Shown: positions 1-7,817 of the stretch, in pieces
Position numbering within the stretch: position 1 is the stretch's first letter
How the letters are laid out: each line of letters opens with the position of its first letter
Assembly (NCBI RefSeq): GCF_023715885.1
Contig: NZ_JAMBOY010000002.1
Location: forward strand, 1 to 64,000
Source of the DNA: Microbacterium hydrocarbonoxydans
Lineage (GTDB): Bacteria > Actinomycetota > Actinomycetes > Actinomycetales > Microbacteriaceae
DNA length: 64,000 nucleotides
Reading direction: 5' to 3'
The notes under the pieces: model-generated
Told to the model about the DNA's origin: nothing
The model's database searches: none
The model's input: only the letters and a program-made list of their open reading frames with translations
Translations under genes and position numbers: made by a program

Positions 1-34
1 TCACGGCTTTGATCAGGATCTCGTACTTGGCCAC
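1..34 (-). CDS. Transposase 5' fragment (partial, cut by window edge)
   Basis: A GTG at 34-32 opens a frame reading VAKYEILIKAV before the window ends. This resembles the N-terminus of IS481-like transposases, which begin with a short helix ahead of a helix-turn-helix. Only eleven codons are visible, so neither the catalytic domain nor intactness can be judged. The position right behind a set of repeated terminal blocks supports the call. Confidence 0.4.
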   Translation of the reverse strand, partial: MAKYEILIKAV

Positions 35-35
35 C

Positions 36-120
36 GTTCACGATGTCCTGAGACATCCCCGCGACACCAGATGAACTGTTCACGATGTCCCGAGACACCC
101 GTTCACGATGTCCTGAAACC
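36..120. repeat. Three direct copies of a 20-base block (IS end)
   Basis: GTTCACGATGTCCTGAGACA occurs at 36-55, with near copies at 78-97 (one C for T) and 101-120 (ending GAAACC). Distances between copies are 42 and 23 bases, so this is not a regular array. They are most simply explained as transposase-binding blocks of the adjacent insertion sequence. Confidence 0.7.
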
Positions 121-142
121 AGACACCCCTCCGCGCACAGAC

Positions 143-175
143 AAGGCCCCGGAGATGATCGATCTCCGGGGCCTT
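143..175 (-). terminator. Hairpin terminator after the VIT1-family gene
   Basis: A perfect 14-base-pair stem (143-156 with 162-175) closes a five-base loop, GC-rich at its core. It lies 50 bases past the stop of the minus-strand transporter gene. There is no long U-run on either side, as is common in high-GC actinobacteria. It could work in both directions. Confidence 0.75.
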
Positions 176-224
176 CTTCGCACCCGGCGTCCGGCCGGTG
201 CGAGGCATCGGCCGGACGCCGAGG

Positions 225-1325
225 TCACACCGCCCCGACGCCGAAGACGAGTCCGAGGACATACGTGACAGCAGCGGCTCCGAAGCCGATCGCCAGCTGG
301 CGCAGCGCACGGCGCAGCGGCGGCCCGCCGGACAGGATGCCGACCATTGCGCCCGTCGACAGCAGCGCGACGCCGACGAGAACGAGCGCGACGACGACCG
401 CCGTCGTGCCCTGAAGTCCGAAGATCCACGGGAGCACGGGGATGATGGCTCCGGAGGAGAACAGCAGGAACGACGAGAGGGCGGCCGTCCAGTCGCTGCC
501 GACGATGTCGTGGTCGTCACCGCCGTGAACGTGCACCGGACCGGTGGTGGCGGTGCGCTCGACGCCGGCTCGGGCTGCGGCGACGATGCGGCCGGCCCGT
601 TCGAGCGCTTCCTCCGGACCGACTCCCCTCGCGCGGTAGACGAGGGCCAGCTCGTTCTCATCGATGTCGAGGTCGGCGGCGGTGGCCGCTGCGTCGTCGT
701 TCGCCTCGGTCGCCGCGAGCAACTCGCGCTGGGACCTCACCGAGACGAATTCCCCGGCGCCCATCGACAGCGCGCCCGCGAGGAGCCCGGCTATGCCGCT
801 GAAGAGCACGAACCCCGAGCTGACGCCGGTCGCGCCGATGCCGAGCACGAGCGCGAGGTTGCTGACGAGACCGTCGTTCGCGCCGAACACCGCGGCTCGG
901 AAGGAGCCGGACAGGCGGCGCCTCCCCCGTGCGGCGAGTCCGCGGACGACCTCGTAGTGCACCTTCTCGTCGGCGCGCATCGCCGGCGTCGCGTACTGCT
1001 CCTCGTCGTACGGCGATCGCGCCTCGGCGCTCTGCGCGAGGGCGAGTACGAAGATCGAGCCGAAGCGTCCGGCCATCCGTCCGAGCAGACGAGAACGGAC
1101 ACCCGCTCTGGGCAGGCGCGCCGGCTCGCCGCCGAGAAGGTCGAGCCAGTGCTGCTCGTGGCGTCGCTCGGCCTCGGCCAGTCCGAGCAGGATCTCGCGC
1201 TCCTCCCCCGAGCGGCGGTGAGCGAGCCGCTGGTAGACGAGACCCTCTGCCCGCTCCTCGACGAGGTAGCGGGCCCATCGACGTCGATCGGCGTCGGTCG
1301 CGGGGGCGGGCGCAGGGGTGGTCAT
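225..1325 (-). CDS. Ferritin-like domain fused to VIT1/CCC1 iron or manganese transporter
   Basis: Predicted inner-membrane metal transporter of 366 residues. The N-terminal third is a soluble ferritin-like helical domain rich in Glu/His pairs (ERRHEQHW near residue 55), probably a di-iron site. The C-terminal half is a VIT1/CCC1 domain with about five membrane helices, including FGANDGLVSNLALVLG and the GALSMGAGEFVS motif. This fusion matches the MbfA type, described in rhizobia as an Fe/Mn exporter. The ATG at 1325 is chosen because GAGGAG sits just upstream; a longer frame adds 12 residues without a better site. Single-gene unit with a hairpin terminator behind it. Direction of transport and metal are inferred from the family. 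Confidence 0.85.
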   Translation of the reverse strand: MTTPAPAPATDADRRRWARYLVEERAEGLVYQRLAHRRSGEEREILLGLAEAERRHEQHWLDLLGGEPARLPRAGVRSRLLGRMAGRFGSIFVLALAQSAEARSPYDEEQYATPAMRADEKVHYEVVRGLAARGRRRLSGSFRAAVFGANDGLVSNLALVLGIGATGVSSGFVLFSGIAGLLAGALSMGAGEFVSVRSQRELLAATEANDDAAATAADLDIDENELALVYRARGVGPEEALERAGRIVAAARAGVERTATTGPVHVHGGDDHDIVGSDWTAALSSFLLFSSGAIIPVLPWIFGLQGTTAVVVALVLVGVALLSTGAMVGILSGGPPLRRALRQLAIGFGAAAVTYVLGLVFGVGAV

Positions 1326-1452
1326 GACGTCTCCTCGGTACTGCTGCGGGGGCGATTCCACGCTAATCGGCGCAGCACGGCGAGCACGCCGGAAACCCGT
1401 GATTGCCAGCTTTTCGGGGTGGCGAAGGAAGGAGTGCGGCGAGGGTCGTCGA

Positions 1453-3195
1453 TCAAGAGCGGACGCGCTTGCGCAGCACGTCGATCCTCGCCTGCAGCTG
1501 GGTGACCGTGGCCTGGGCGACAGCCGGACCTCCGCAGATGCGCCGCAGCTCGGCGTGCACTGCTCCGTGCGGCTCGCCCTTCTGCCGGGCGTAGAGGCCG
1601 ACCAGGCTGTTCAGCAGCTGTCGCTGCTCCTTGAGCGTGCGGTGGAGGGGCGCGGGGAGCGTGGTCGTCTCGGTGGGCCCGGCTGCGGCCTCTCGTGCTT
1701 CGCGAAGTCGGGACTGCCGCGCCTGACGCTGCATGAGGAGCTCGTGCACGTGCTCCGGTTCGAGCAGACCGGGGAACCCGATGAACTCCTCCTCCTCGGG
1801 GGTGCCCGGCTCGGCGAGCTGCCCGAACTCCTGCCCCTCGAACACGAGCCGGTCGAAGTGCGCGATCGACGACAGTGCCTGGTAGCTGAACTCCTGCGTC
1901 AGCGCGTCGGAGGCGTCGTCCTCGCGGTTCGCGCTGTCGAGGAGCGAGTCCTCGAGCCCGTCGTCGTCCTTCGACTGCCGGTCCAACGCGTGGTCGCGCT
2001 GCTTGTCCATCTCGTTCGCGAGCCCCATGAGCACGGGCACCTGAGGAAGGAACACGCTCGCCGCCTCGCCTCGGCGGCGGGCGCGCACGAAACGGCCGAT
2101 GGCCTGGGCGAAGAAGAGCGGCGTCGACGACGAGGTGGCGTACACGCCGACCGCGAGCCGCGGTACATCGACGCCCTCCGACACCATGCGCACCGCGACC
2201 ATCCAGCGGTCGTCGCTGGCGCTGAACTTCTCGATCCGCTCCGACGCCGTCGCATCGTCGGAGAGCACGATCGTCGGCTGCTGGCGCGTGATGCTGTGGA
2301 GGATCTTGGCGTAGGCCCGCGCCACCGTCTGGTCGGTCGCCAGGACGAGTCCGCCGGCGTCGGGGATGTGATGGCGGATCTCGGTGAGGCGCCGATCGGC
2401 GGCAGAGAGAACCGCCGGCATCCATTCGCCCTCCGGGTCGAGAGCCGTGCGCCAGGCCTGCGACGTGACGTCTTTCGTGTTGTCCTGGCCCAGATGCGTC
2501 TCGAGCTCATCGCCGGAACTCGTGCGCCACCGCATCTTGCCTGCGTACATGTGGAAGAGCACCGGCCGCACGACGCCGTCGGCGAGGGCTCGCCCGTACC
2601 CGTAGTTGTAGTCGGTCCGCGAGATCCGCGCGCCGGACTCGTCGGGGTGGTACTCCACGAACGGGATCGGCGCCGTGTCGCTGCGGAACGGCGTTCCGGA
2701 GAGGAGCAGACGCCTCTTGGCCGGGCTGTAGGCGTCGCGGATCGCGTCGCCCCAGCTCAGCGCGTCTCCGCCGTGGTGCACCTCGTCGAGGATCACGAGC
2801 GTGTTCGCGTCCTCCGTGAGGTGACGGTGCACCGAGGACTTCGCCGCCACCTGCGCGTAGGTCACGACAGCGCCGTGATAGTGCCGGGCCGGCGCCCAGT
2901 GGCTGTTCTTGAAGTGCGGGTCGAGTCGGATGTGCACGCGGGCGGCGGCATCGGCCCACTGCGTCTTGAGGTGCTCGGTCGGTGCGACGACGATGATCCG
3001 GTTCACCTCGCCGCTGCGCATGAGCTCGACGGCGAGGGTGAGGGCGAACGTGGTCTTGCCTGCCCCGGGTGTCGCGGCGACGAGGAAGTCGCGCTGATCC
3101 GCCTCGAAGTACTGCTCGAGAGCCTCCTGCTGCCAGGCACGCAGCTTGTTGGCGGTTCCCCACGGGGCACGCTGGGGAAAGGACGGAGAAAGCAT
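1453..3195 (-). CDS. DEAD/DEAH-type SF2 helicase
   Basis: ATP-dependent helicase of about 580 residues in the COG1061 group (RAD25/UvsW-like). Visible motifs are Walker A (ATPGAGKTTFAL, near residue 40), motif Ia (VVAPTEHLKTQW), the DEVHHGG box, SGTPFR (motif III), and C-terminal helicase motifs including SEGVDVPRL and QAIGRFVRAR. The last 130 residues form a charged helical tail. Substrate is unknown; family members act on DNA or structured nucleic acid. ATG 3195 is chosen because a TATCGT -10 box lies seven bases upstream, as at many leaderless genes here. A GTG at 3225 would add ten residues but has no ribosome site. No defence genes flank it. Confidence 0.85.
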   Translation of the reverse strand: MLSPSFPQRAPWGTANKLRAWQQEALEQYFEADQRDFLVAATPGAGKTTFALTLAVELMRSGEVNRIIVVAPTEHLKTQWADAAARVHIRLDPHFKNSHWAPARHYHGAVVTYAQVAAKSSVHRHLTEDANTLVILDEVHHGGDALSWGDAIRDAYSPAKRRLLLSGTPFRSDTAPIPFVEYHPDESGARISRTDYNYGYGRALADGVVRPVLFHMYAGKMRWRTSSGDELETHLGQDNTKDVTSQAWRTALDPEGEWMPAVLSAADRRLTEIRHHIPDAGGLVLATDQTVARAYAKILHSITRQQPTIVLSDDATASERIEKFSASDDRWMVAVRMVSEGVDVPRLAVGVYATSSSTPLFFAQAIGRFVRARRRGEAASVFLPQVPVLMGLANEMDKQRDHALDRQSKDDDGLEDSLLDSANREDDASDALTQEFSYQALSSIAHFDRLVFEGQEFGQLAEPGTPEEEEFIGFPGLLEPEHVHELLMQRQARQSRLREAREAAAGPTETTTLPAPLHRTLKEQRQLLNSLVGLYARQKGEPHGAVHAELRRICGGPAVAQATVTQLQARIDVLRKRVRS

Positions 3196-3202
3196 CGAGA
3201 CA

Positions 3203-3208
3203 ACGATA
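3203..3208 (-). promoter_or_regulatory. -10 box TATCGT of helicase gene (leaderless)
   Basis: TATCGT on the minus strand ends seven bases before the ATG at 3195, so transcription should begin at or next to the start codon. No clear -35 element is seen. Confidence 0.55.
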
Positions 3209-3320
3209 ATCGGTGCCGCCGACACCGGATCGCACCGGCACGGATGCCGACCGGCGGAGTAGGCTCGGTCACTGCGCCGCCGCCGTCGATGCGCGGCGCA
3301 CGTTCGCGAAGGAGAGCTGG

Positions 3321-4151
3321 ATGACCGACCAGGATTCGACTCGGACCCCGTACGTGGCCAACGACACGCCCCACCCGTGGCGCCGTTTCGTGGCCGTGGG
3401 CGACTCGTTCACCGAGGGGATCGGCGACCCCGATCCCGCGGCTCCCGGCGGTCATCGCGGCTGGGCGGATCGTGTCGCCGAGGTCCTGTCACAGCAGGTC
3501 GACGACTTCGCCTACGCGAACCTCGCGGTGCGGGGCAAGCTCATCGCGCAGATCGTCCAGGACCAGATCGAACCGGCCGTCGCGCTGCGCCCCGATCTCG
3601 TGTCGATCTGCGCCGGTGGCAACGACGTGATCCGCCCGGGCACCGATCCCGACGCGATCGCCGCACAGCTCGAGGATGCCGTCGCCCGCCTCTCCTCGAC
3701 GGGTGCGGCCGTGCTGCTGTTCACCGGCATCGACACGGGATTCACGCCCGTGTTCCGCCCGTTCCGCGGCAAGGTCGCGATCTACAACGAGAACGTGCGA
3801 GCGATCGCCGATCGCCACGACTGCATCGTCGCCGATCAGTGGACGCTGAAGGTCGTGCAGGACATGCGGTTCTTCGACGACGACCGTCTGCACTACAACG
3901 CGCTCGGGCACCACGAGGTCGCGCGCATGGTGCTGCGGGCGCTCAACGTGCCCAACGACCTGGAGTCGATGCAACCGGAGTCCCTCCCCGTTCGCACCTG
4001 GCGGGAGGCGCGAGCCGAAGACCTCGGCTGGGCACGCGAGCACCTCGTCCCGTGGGTGCTGCGTCGGCTGCGCCATCAGTCCTCCGGCGACCATGTCGCG
4101 GCGAAGCGTCCCGAGGCGGCGCCGTTCCTGCGGCTGCCCGAGAACCGCTGA
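3321..4151 (+). CDS. SGNH/GDSL-family hydrolase
   Basis: Cytoplasmic esterase or lipase-like enzyme of 276 residues. The SGNH blocks are present: the nucleophile block GDSFTEG near residue 27, a Gly block around ANLAVRGK, the Asn block GGNDVI near residue 94, and the catalytic Asp-His pair in DDDRLHYNALGHHE near residue 192. No signal peptide is seen. Start ATG 3321 follows AAGGAGAG. It stands alone between the divergent helicase and a convergent methyltransferase. Substrate cannot be told from sequence. Confidence 0.88.
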   Translation: MTDQDSTRTPYVANDTPHPWRRFVAVGDSFTEGIGDPDPAAPGGHRGWADRVAEVLSQQVDDFAYANLAVRGKLIAQIVQDQIEPAVALRPDLVSICAGGNDVIRPGTDPDAIAAQLEDAVARLSSTGAAVLLFTGIDTGFTPVFRPFRGKVAIYNENVRAIADRHDCIVADQWTLKVVQDMRFFDDDRLHYNALGHHEVARMVLRALNVPNDLESMQPESLPVRTWREARAEDLGWAREHLVPWVLRRLRHQSSGDHVAAKRPEAAPFLRLPENR

Positions 4152-4189
4152 CCTCGGCGCCCCGCCGGAGCGTCGGTTTCCGCGATGCG

Positions 4190-4996
4190 TCAGTGATCGG
4201 CGAGCGCCCACAGGGCGACGGCGGCTGCCGAGGCGACGTTGAGCGAGTCCACTCCCCCGCTCATCGGGATCGTCACGACGTGATCGGCCAGCATCAGCGC
4301 CTCGGCCGACAGCCCGTCGCCCTCGGATCCCATCATCAGCGCGACGCGCTCCGGGCGCTCGCGAACGAACTCGCGCAACGGCACAGCGCGTTCGTCGAGA
4401 GCGAGAGCCGCGGTCGCGATCTGCGCATCGCGGAGCGCATCGACGGTGCTGCTCCAGTCCGGCATGCGTGTCCACGGCACCTGGAACACGGTGCCCATGC
4501 TGACCCGCACGCTGCGCCGGTAGAGCGGGTCGGCGCAGCCGGGTGACACCAGCACCGCGTCCGCGCCGAGTCCCGCTGCCGCGCGGAACGCGGCGCCGAT
4601 GTTCGCGTGGTCGCCGATGTCGGCGAGGATCAGGACGAGCCGTGCATCCGCCGCGACCGAGGCGACGCTCGGCAGCTCGGGGCGGTGCATGGAGGCGAGG
4701 GCGCCGCGGTGGACGGCGAACCCCGCGACCGCTTCGGCGACGGTATCGGGAACCACGTAGACAGGGACGTCGAGCGCCTGCATCGTCGAGCGGATGCCGT
4801 CGACCCACCGCCGCTGCACCATCACCGAGCGGGGCCGGTGCCCGGCAGCGACGGCGCGCTCGATCACCTTCGCCGACTCCGCGATGTACAGGCCGCCCTC
4901 CGGTTCCGCGACCCGGCGCAGCGCCGTGTCGGTGAGGCCGCGGTAGTCGTCGAGTCGGGAGTCGTCGGCATCCGTCAGTTCCAGCAGTTCCACCGG
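4190..4996 (-). CDS. TrmH/SpoU-family RNA 2'-O-methyltransferase
   Basis: SAM-dependent RNA ribose methyltransferase of the SPOUT (knotted) fold, 268 residues. The N-terminal part is a substrate-binding domain (YIAESAKVIERA). The C-terminal knot shows motif 1 (LADIGDHANIGAAFRAA), motif 2 (MMGSEGDGLS) and motif 3 (IPMSGGVDSLNVASAAAV), with the Asn and Arg/Ser positions expected for the family. The target RNA, tRNA or 23S rRNA, cannot be fixed. The start GTG 4996 has GGGAGAG upstream; a GTG at 5032 would add 12 residues. Divergent from the sirtuin gene. Confidence 0.88.
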   Translation of the reverse strand, partial: PVELLELTDADDSRLDDYRGLTDTALRRVAEPEGGLYIAESAKVIERAVAAGHRPRSVMVQRRWVDGIRSTMQALDVPVYVVPDTVAEAVAGFAVHRGALASMHRPELPSVASVAADARLVLILADIGDHANIGAAFRAAAGLGADAVLVSPGCADPLYRRSVRVSMGTVFQVPWTRMPDWSSTVDALRDAQIATAALALDERAVPLREFVRERPERVALMMGSEGDGLSAEALMLADHVVTIPMSGGVDSLNVASAAAVALWALADH

Positions 4997-5058
4997 TCCA
5001 CTCTCCCATCTGCGACCCGGTGTCGGCGTCACGCCGTAGACTCGCTGCAGGAGGTCCC

Positions 5059-5898
5059 GTGAGCGATTCGAGTCCGGCCGAGCTGTCGGCCGTCGTCGCT
5101 CGCACCGCCGAACTCCTCGCCGGACGCCGCGTCGCCCTCCTCACCGGTGCGGGCATCTCGACCGACTCCGGCATCCCCGCCTATCGCGGCGAGGGCGCGC
5201 GAACGCGCTCAGACCCCATGACCATCCAGCGCTACCTCGGCGACGAGGCGGCGCGGCGCCGGTACTGGGTCGGCGGTCACCTGGGCTGGCGTGCGTTCGC
5301 CCGCGCGGAACCCAATCCCGGACACGTCGCGCTCGCGGAGATGGAGAGTGCGGGTCGCGTCAGCGGCGTCATCACCCAGAACGTCGACGGTCTGCACCTG
5401 CGCGCCGGAAGCTCGCACGTGATCGAGGTCCACGGCACCATGCGCCGCGTGGTGTGCCTGCGCTGCGGACAGGTCTTCGACCGTCGCGACATCGCCACCC
5501 AGATCGAGGATCGCAATCCCTGGATCACGGTGCCCGAGAACGTGAAGCTCGCTCCCGACGGCGACGTGCTGCCGGAGAGCACCGAGGGATTCATCGTGCC
5601 GTCGTGCACGGTCTGCGACGGGATGCTGAAGCCGGACGTCGTGTTCTTCGGCGAGTACGTCCCGCTCGACCGTTTCAAGGCTGCCGAGTCGCTGCTGCGG
5701 TCGAGCGACGCGATGATCGTCGCCGGATCCTCCCTCGTCGTGAACTCCGGAGTCCGCCTCGTCGAGCGGGCGCGACGTCGGAGCATCCCGCTCGTCATCA
5801 TCAACCGCGAACCGACGCGCGCGGACGCCTGGGCCGATGTCACCATCGCCGCCGGCACGAGCGACGTCCTGCCCGCCCTCCAGGAGCTTCTCGCATGA
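5059..5898 (+). CDS. Sir2-family NAD-dependent protein deacylase
   Basis: NAD-dependent lysine deacylase (sirtuin), 279 residues. The Rossmann motifs are TGAGISTDSGIPAYRG near residue 32 and the catalytic TQNVDGLHLRAG with the active His in VHGTMRR. A zinc module has two CxxC pairs (CLRCG and CTVCDG). NAD-site motifs follow: GSSLVV and INREPT. Start GTG 5059 has a strong AGGAGG. A TAGACT box at 5037-5042 suggests a promoter with a short leader. Its last codon overlaps the next gene by four bases, so the two are translationally coupled. Confidence 0.93.
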   Translation: MSDSSPAELSAVVARTAELLAGRRVALLTGAGISTDSGIPAYRGEGARTRSDPMTIQRYLGDEAARRRYWVGGHLGWRAFARAEPNPGHVALAEMESAGRVSGVITQNVDGLHLRAGSSHVIEVHGTMRRVVCLRCGQVFDRRDIATQIEDRNPWITVPENVKLAPDGDVLPESTEGFIVPSCTVCDGMLKPDVVFFGEYVPLDRFKAAESLLRSSDAMIVAGSSLVVNSGVRLVERARRRSIPLVIINREPTRADAWADVTIAAGTSDVLPALQELLA

Positions 5899-6482
5899 CC
5901 CTCATCACCCTCGTGCGCCACGGCCAGACCGACTGGAACCTCGCCCGTCGCATCCAGGGGTCGACCGACATCCCCCTGAACGAGACGGGGCGAGCGGATG
6001 CTCGCACCGCGGCCGCGCTGCTCGCCGACACGATGCACCACGCGATCTACGCCAGCCCGCTCGTGCGCGCTCGGGAGACCGCCGAGATCATCGCGGCGGA
6101 GCTCGGACTCGACTCGCCCACCCTCGTACCGGACATGCGCGAACGCGAGTTCGGCGATGGCGAGGGCAAGCTCGTCTCCGAGTACCTCGAGCTGTACGGC
6201 GACTGGATCGCCCCGGTGCCGGGCGCGGAGACTCTGGAGGGCGTCGCCGACCGCGCGCTGCGCGCACTGCACGGCATCGCGCGCGACTCGCGGCGACGCT
6301 CGACCCCCGTGGCCGAATCGGTGATCGTCGTCACGCACGGCGGAGTGATCCGGTCACTGATCGATCACGTGTCCGGGGGCACGCTTCCCCGGGTGGGCGA
6401 GGTGCTCGCCAACGGGTCGGTGCACCGCTTCGAAGCGTCGCCGGGATCCCTGCGACTGCTCGAGCCGGCGATCCTGCTCTGA
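5895..6482 (+). CDS. Histidine phosphatase family protein
   Basis: Phosphoglycerate-mutase-like phosphatase, 195 residues. The phosphohistidine motif LVRHGQTDWN is at residues 6-15, the second Arg in SPLVRARETAE, the Glu in REREFGDGEG, and the second catalytic His in VVTHGGVIRSL. Actual substrate is unknown; such proteins range from cofactor-independent sugar phosphatases to alpha-ribazole phosphatase, and no cobalamin genes are nearby. ATGA overlap with the sirtuin gene. A small hairpin (CAAGTC-4-GACTTG, 6498-6513) separates it from the convergent citE. Confidence 0.9.
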   Translation: MTLITLVRHGQTDWNLARRIQGSTDIPLNETGRADARTAAALLADTMHHAIYASPLVRARETAEIIAAELGLDSPTLVPDMREREFGDGEGKLVSEYLELYGDWIAPVPGAETLEGVADRALRALHGIARDSRRRSTPVAESVIVVTHGGVIRSLIDHVSGGTLPRVGEVLANGSVHRFEASPGSLRLLEPAILL

Positions 6483-6516
6483 CCGACCATCCGCTTCCAA
6501 GTCAGCCGACTTGCGC

Positions 6517-7323
6517 TCAGCGCGCCCGGGCGAGGATCGATCGCGCGTGGCGCAACACCGGCTCGTCGACCATTCGCCCGCGGAACCGGAAGACGCCCCG
6601 CTCCGACTCCGCCGCGCTCACCACGGCACCGGCCCATTCGACCGTCTCGGCGTCGGGCGCGTACGCGGCGCGGATGATCGCGACCTGACTCGGGTGGATG
6701 CACGCGGTCGCAGCGAAGCCCGACGCCGCGGCATCCCTGGCCTCGGACTCGAGCCCCGCGACGTCGTCGATGTCGATGTGCACGGCGTCGATCGCCACTT
6801 TGCCCTGAGCGCCGGCTTCGAGCAGCACTCGCGACCGCGCGTAGCGGGCGATGTCACGGTAGCCCCCGGCATCCGTCCGACTCGAGGTTCCGCCCAGCGA
6901 GGCGACGAGATCCTCCGCGCCCCACATCATCGCCGCGACACGGGGATGAGCGGCGATGCGATCCGCGGCCTGCACCCCGCGGGCCGTCTCGCACAGCGCG
7001 ATCAGCTCGAAGCGCTCGTCGAAAGCCGACAGCGCCTCCGGGTCCTCGGTCTTCGCCACCATCACGCGGCGGAAGTCCGTCTGGTTCAGCGTCGCGAGAT
7101 CCGAAACGAACTCCGCCGACTCGGGCGAGTTCACCCGCACGATCACGCGGTCGGGATCGATGTGCGCGTCGACGAGGTGTCCCCTGGCCGCGACCTTGGC
7201 GTCCGGCAGCACCGCGTCCTCGAGGTCGAGGATCACCGCATCCGCCTTCCGGAGCGCGCCCTCAAAACGCTCCGGGCGATCGGCGGGACAGAACAGCAGA
7301 GCGGGTCCGAGCTCGAACGTCAT
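6517..7323 (-). CDS. CitE-like beta-hydroxyacyl-CoA lyase
   Basis: HpcH/HpaI aldolase superfamily enzyme, 268 residues, TIM barrel. Visible are the metal and substrate segments VILDLEDAVLPDAK, VRVNSPES, MVAKTEDP, ALCETARGV and MMWGAEDL. In the same operon position, M. tuberculosis Rv2498c cleaves (R)-3-hydroxy-3-methylglutaryl-CoA and (S)-citramalyl-CoA, thus finishing leucine breakdown to acetyl-CoA and acetoacetate. I infer the same role because no HMG-CoA lyase is in the cluster. It is the last gene of the leftward operon and overlaps maoC by four bases. Confidence 0.85.
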   Translation of the reverse strand: MTFELGPALLFCPADRPERFEGALRKADAVILDLEDAVLPDAKVAARGHLVDAHIDPDRVIVRVNSPESAEFVSDLATLNQTDFRRVMVAKTEDPEALSAFDERFELIALCETARGVQAADRIAAHPRVAAMMWGAEDLVASLGGTSSRTDAGGYRDIARYARSRVLLEAGAQGKVAIDAVHIDIDDVAGLESEARDAAASGFAATACIHPSQVAIIRAAYAPDAETVEWAGAVVSAAESERGVFRFRGRMVDEPVLRHARSILARAR

Positions 7324-7808
7324 CGGCTCTCCTCCTCCGGACGGCAGCGCACGAGGACCGACCGTGTGGCGGTCGCGACGACGACGTCGTCCTGATTGCG
7401 ACCCGTGTGAGCGATCGACACGATGCCCTGACCGGGACGCGAGCCGGACAGCCGCTTCTCGGAGACCACGCTCTCGGTGTAGAGAGTGTCCCCGGCGAAG
7501 AGCGGATGCGGGAACGTGATCTCACCGAACCCGAGCTGCGCCACGAGGGTTCCCTGCGTCAGCTGCGCGACGGACGACCCGACCATCGTCGACAGCGTCC
7601 ACATCGAGTTCATGAGGCGCGCGTGGAAGGGGTCCCGCGCGTCGGCGAACGCCGCATCGAGATGCAGTGCCTGCGTGTTCATGGTGAGCGTGGTGAACAG
7701 CACGTTGTCGGCCTCGGTCGCGGTGCGCCCCGGGCGGTGCAGGTATCGGGCATCGACCTCGAACTCCTCGAAGTACAGCCCGCGCTGAACGATGTCGTGC
7801 GTGGTCAT
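7320..7808 (-). CDS. MaoC-family enoyl-CoA hydratase
   Basis: Hot-dog fold (R)-specific hydratase of 162 residues. The hydratase region is seen in the segment TEADNVLFTTLTMNTQALHLD (positions given by its D and H residues near 34-50) followed by SMVG-like and PHPLFAGDTL motifs typical of mesaconyl/itaconyl-CoA hydratases. The homologue at this operon position in M. tuberculosis (Rv2499c) hydrates 3-methylglutaconyl-CoA or itaconyl-CoA. Here it would replace the crotonase-type methylglutaconyl-CoA hydratase, which is absent. Starts nine bases after the acyl-CoA dehydrogenase stop. Confidence 0.85.
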   Translation of the reverse strand: MTTHDIVQRGLYFEEFEVDARYLHRPGRTATEADNVLFTTLTMNTQALHLDAAFADARDPFHARLMNSMWTLSTMVGSSVAQLTQGTLVAQLGFGEITFPHPLFAGDTLYTESVVSEKRLSGSRPGQGIVSIAHTGRNQDDVVVATATRSVLVRCRPEEESR

Positions 7809-7817
7809 GCCGCCACG

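Larger units (their letters stand above)
1..126 (-). mobile_element. One end of an IS481-type insertion sequence
   Basis: Read on the minus strand this stretch holds three near-identical copies of a block containing GGGACATCGTGAAC or CAGGACATCGTGAAC, followed directly by a GTG start and the first codons of a transposase-like protein that leaves the window at base 1. IS481-family elements of actinobacteria often end in such repeated ACATCGTGAAC blocks just before the transposase start. The outer boundary is placed near 118-126 from the last repeat and is only approximate. The rest of the element lies left of the window. Family assignment is inference from the repeats and eleven codons. Confidence 0.5.

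Noticed and set aside
36..120. Possible CRISPR array at the left edge
   Set aside because: Only three copies, spacings of 42 and 23 bases, and no cas genes. An insertion-sequence end explains them better.
1453..3195. The SF2 helicase as part of a defence system
   Set aside because: No nuclease, methylase or other defence partner is adjacent. It stands alone among housekeeping genes.
198..3324. Long plus-strand frames (198-1505 and 1318-3324)
   Set aside because: They lie opposite the VIT1-family and helicase genes and have no domain, no ribosome site and shadow-type composition.
6498..6513. Hairpin CAAGTC-AGCC-GACTTG between the phosphatase and citE genes
   Set aside because: A six-base-pair stem without a U-run is too weak to list as a terminator, though it could help separate the convergent transcripts.
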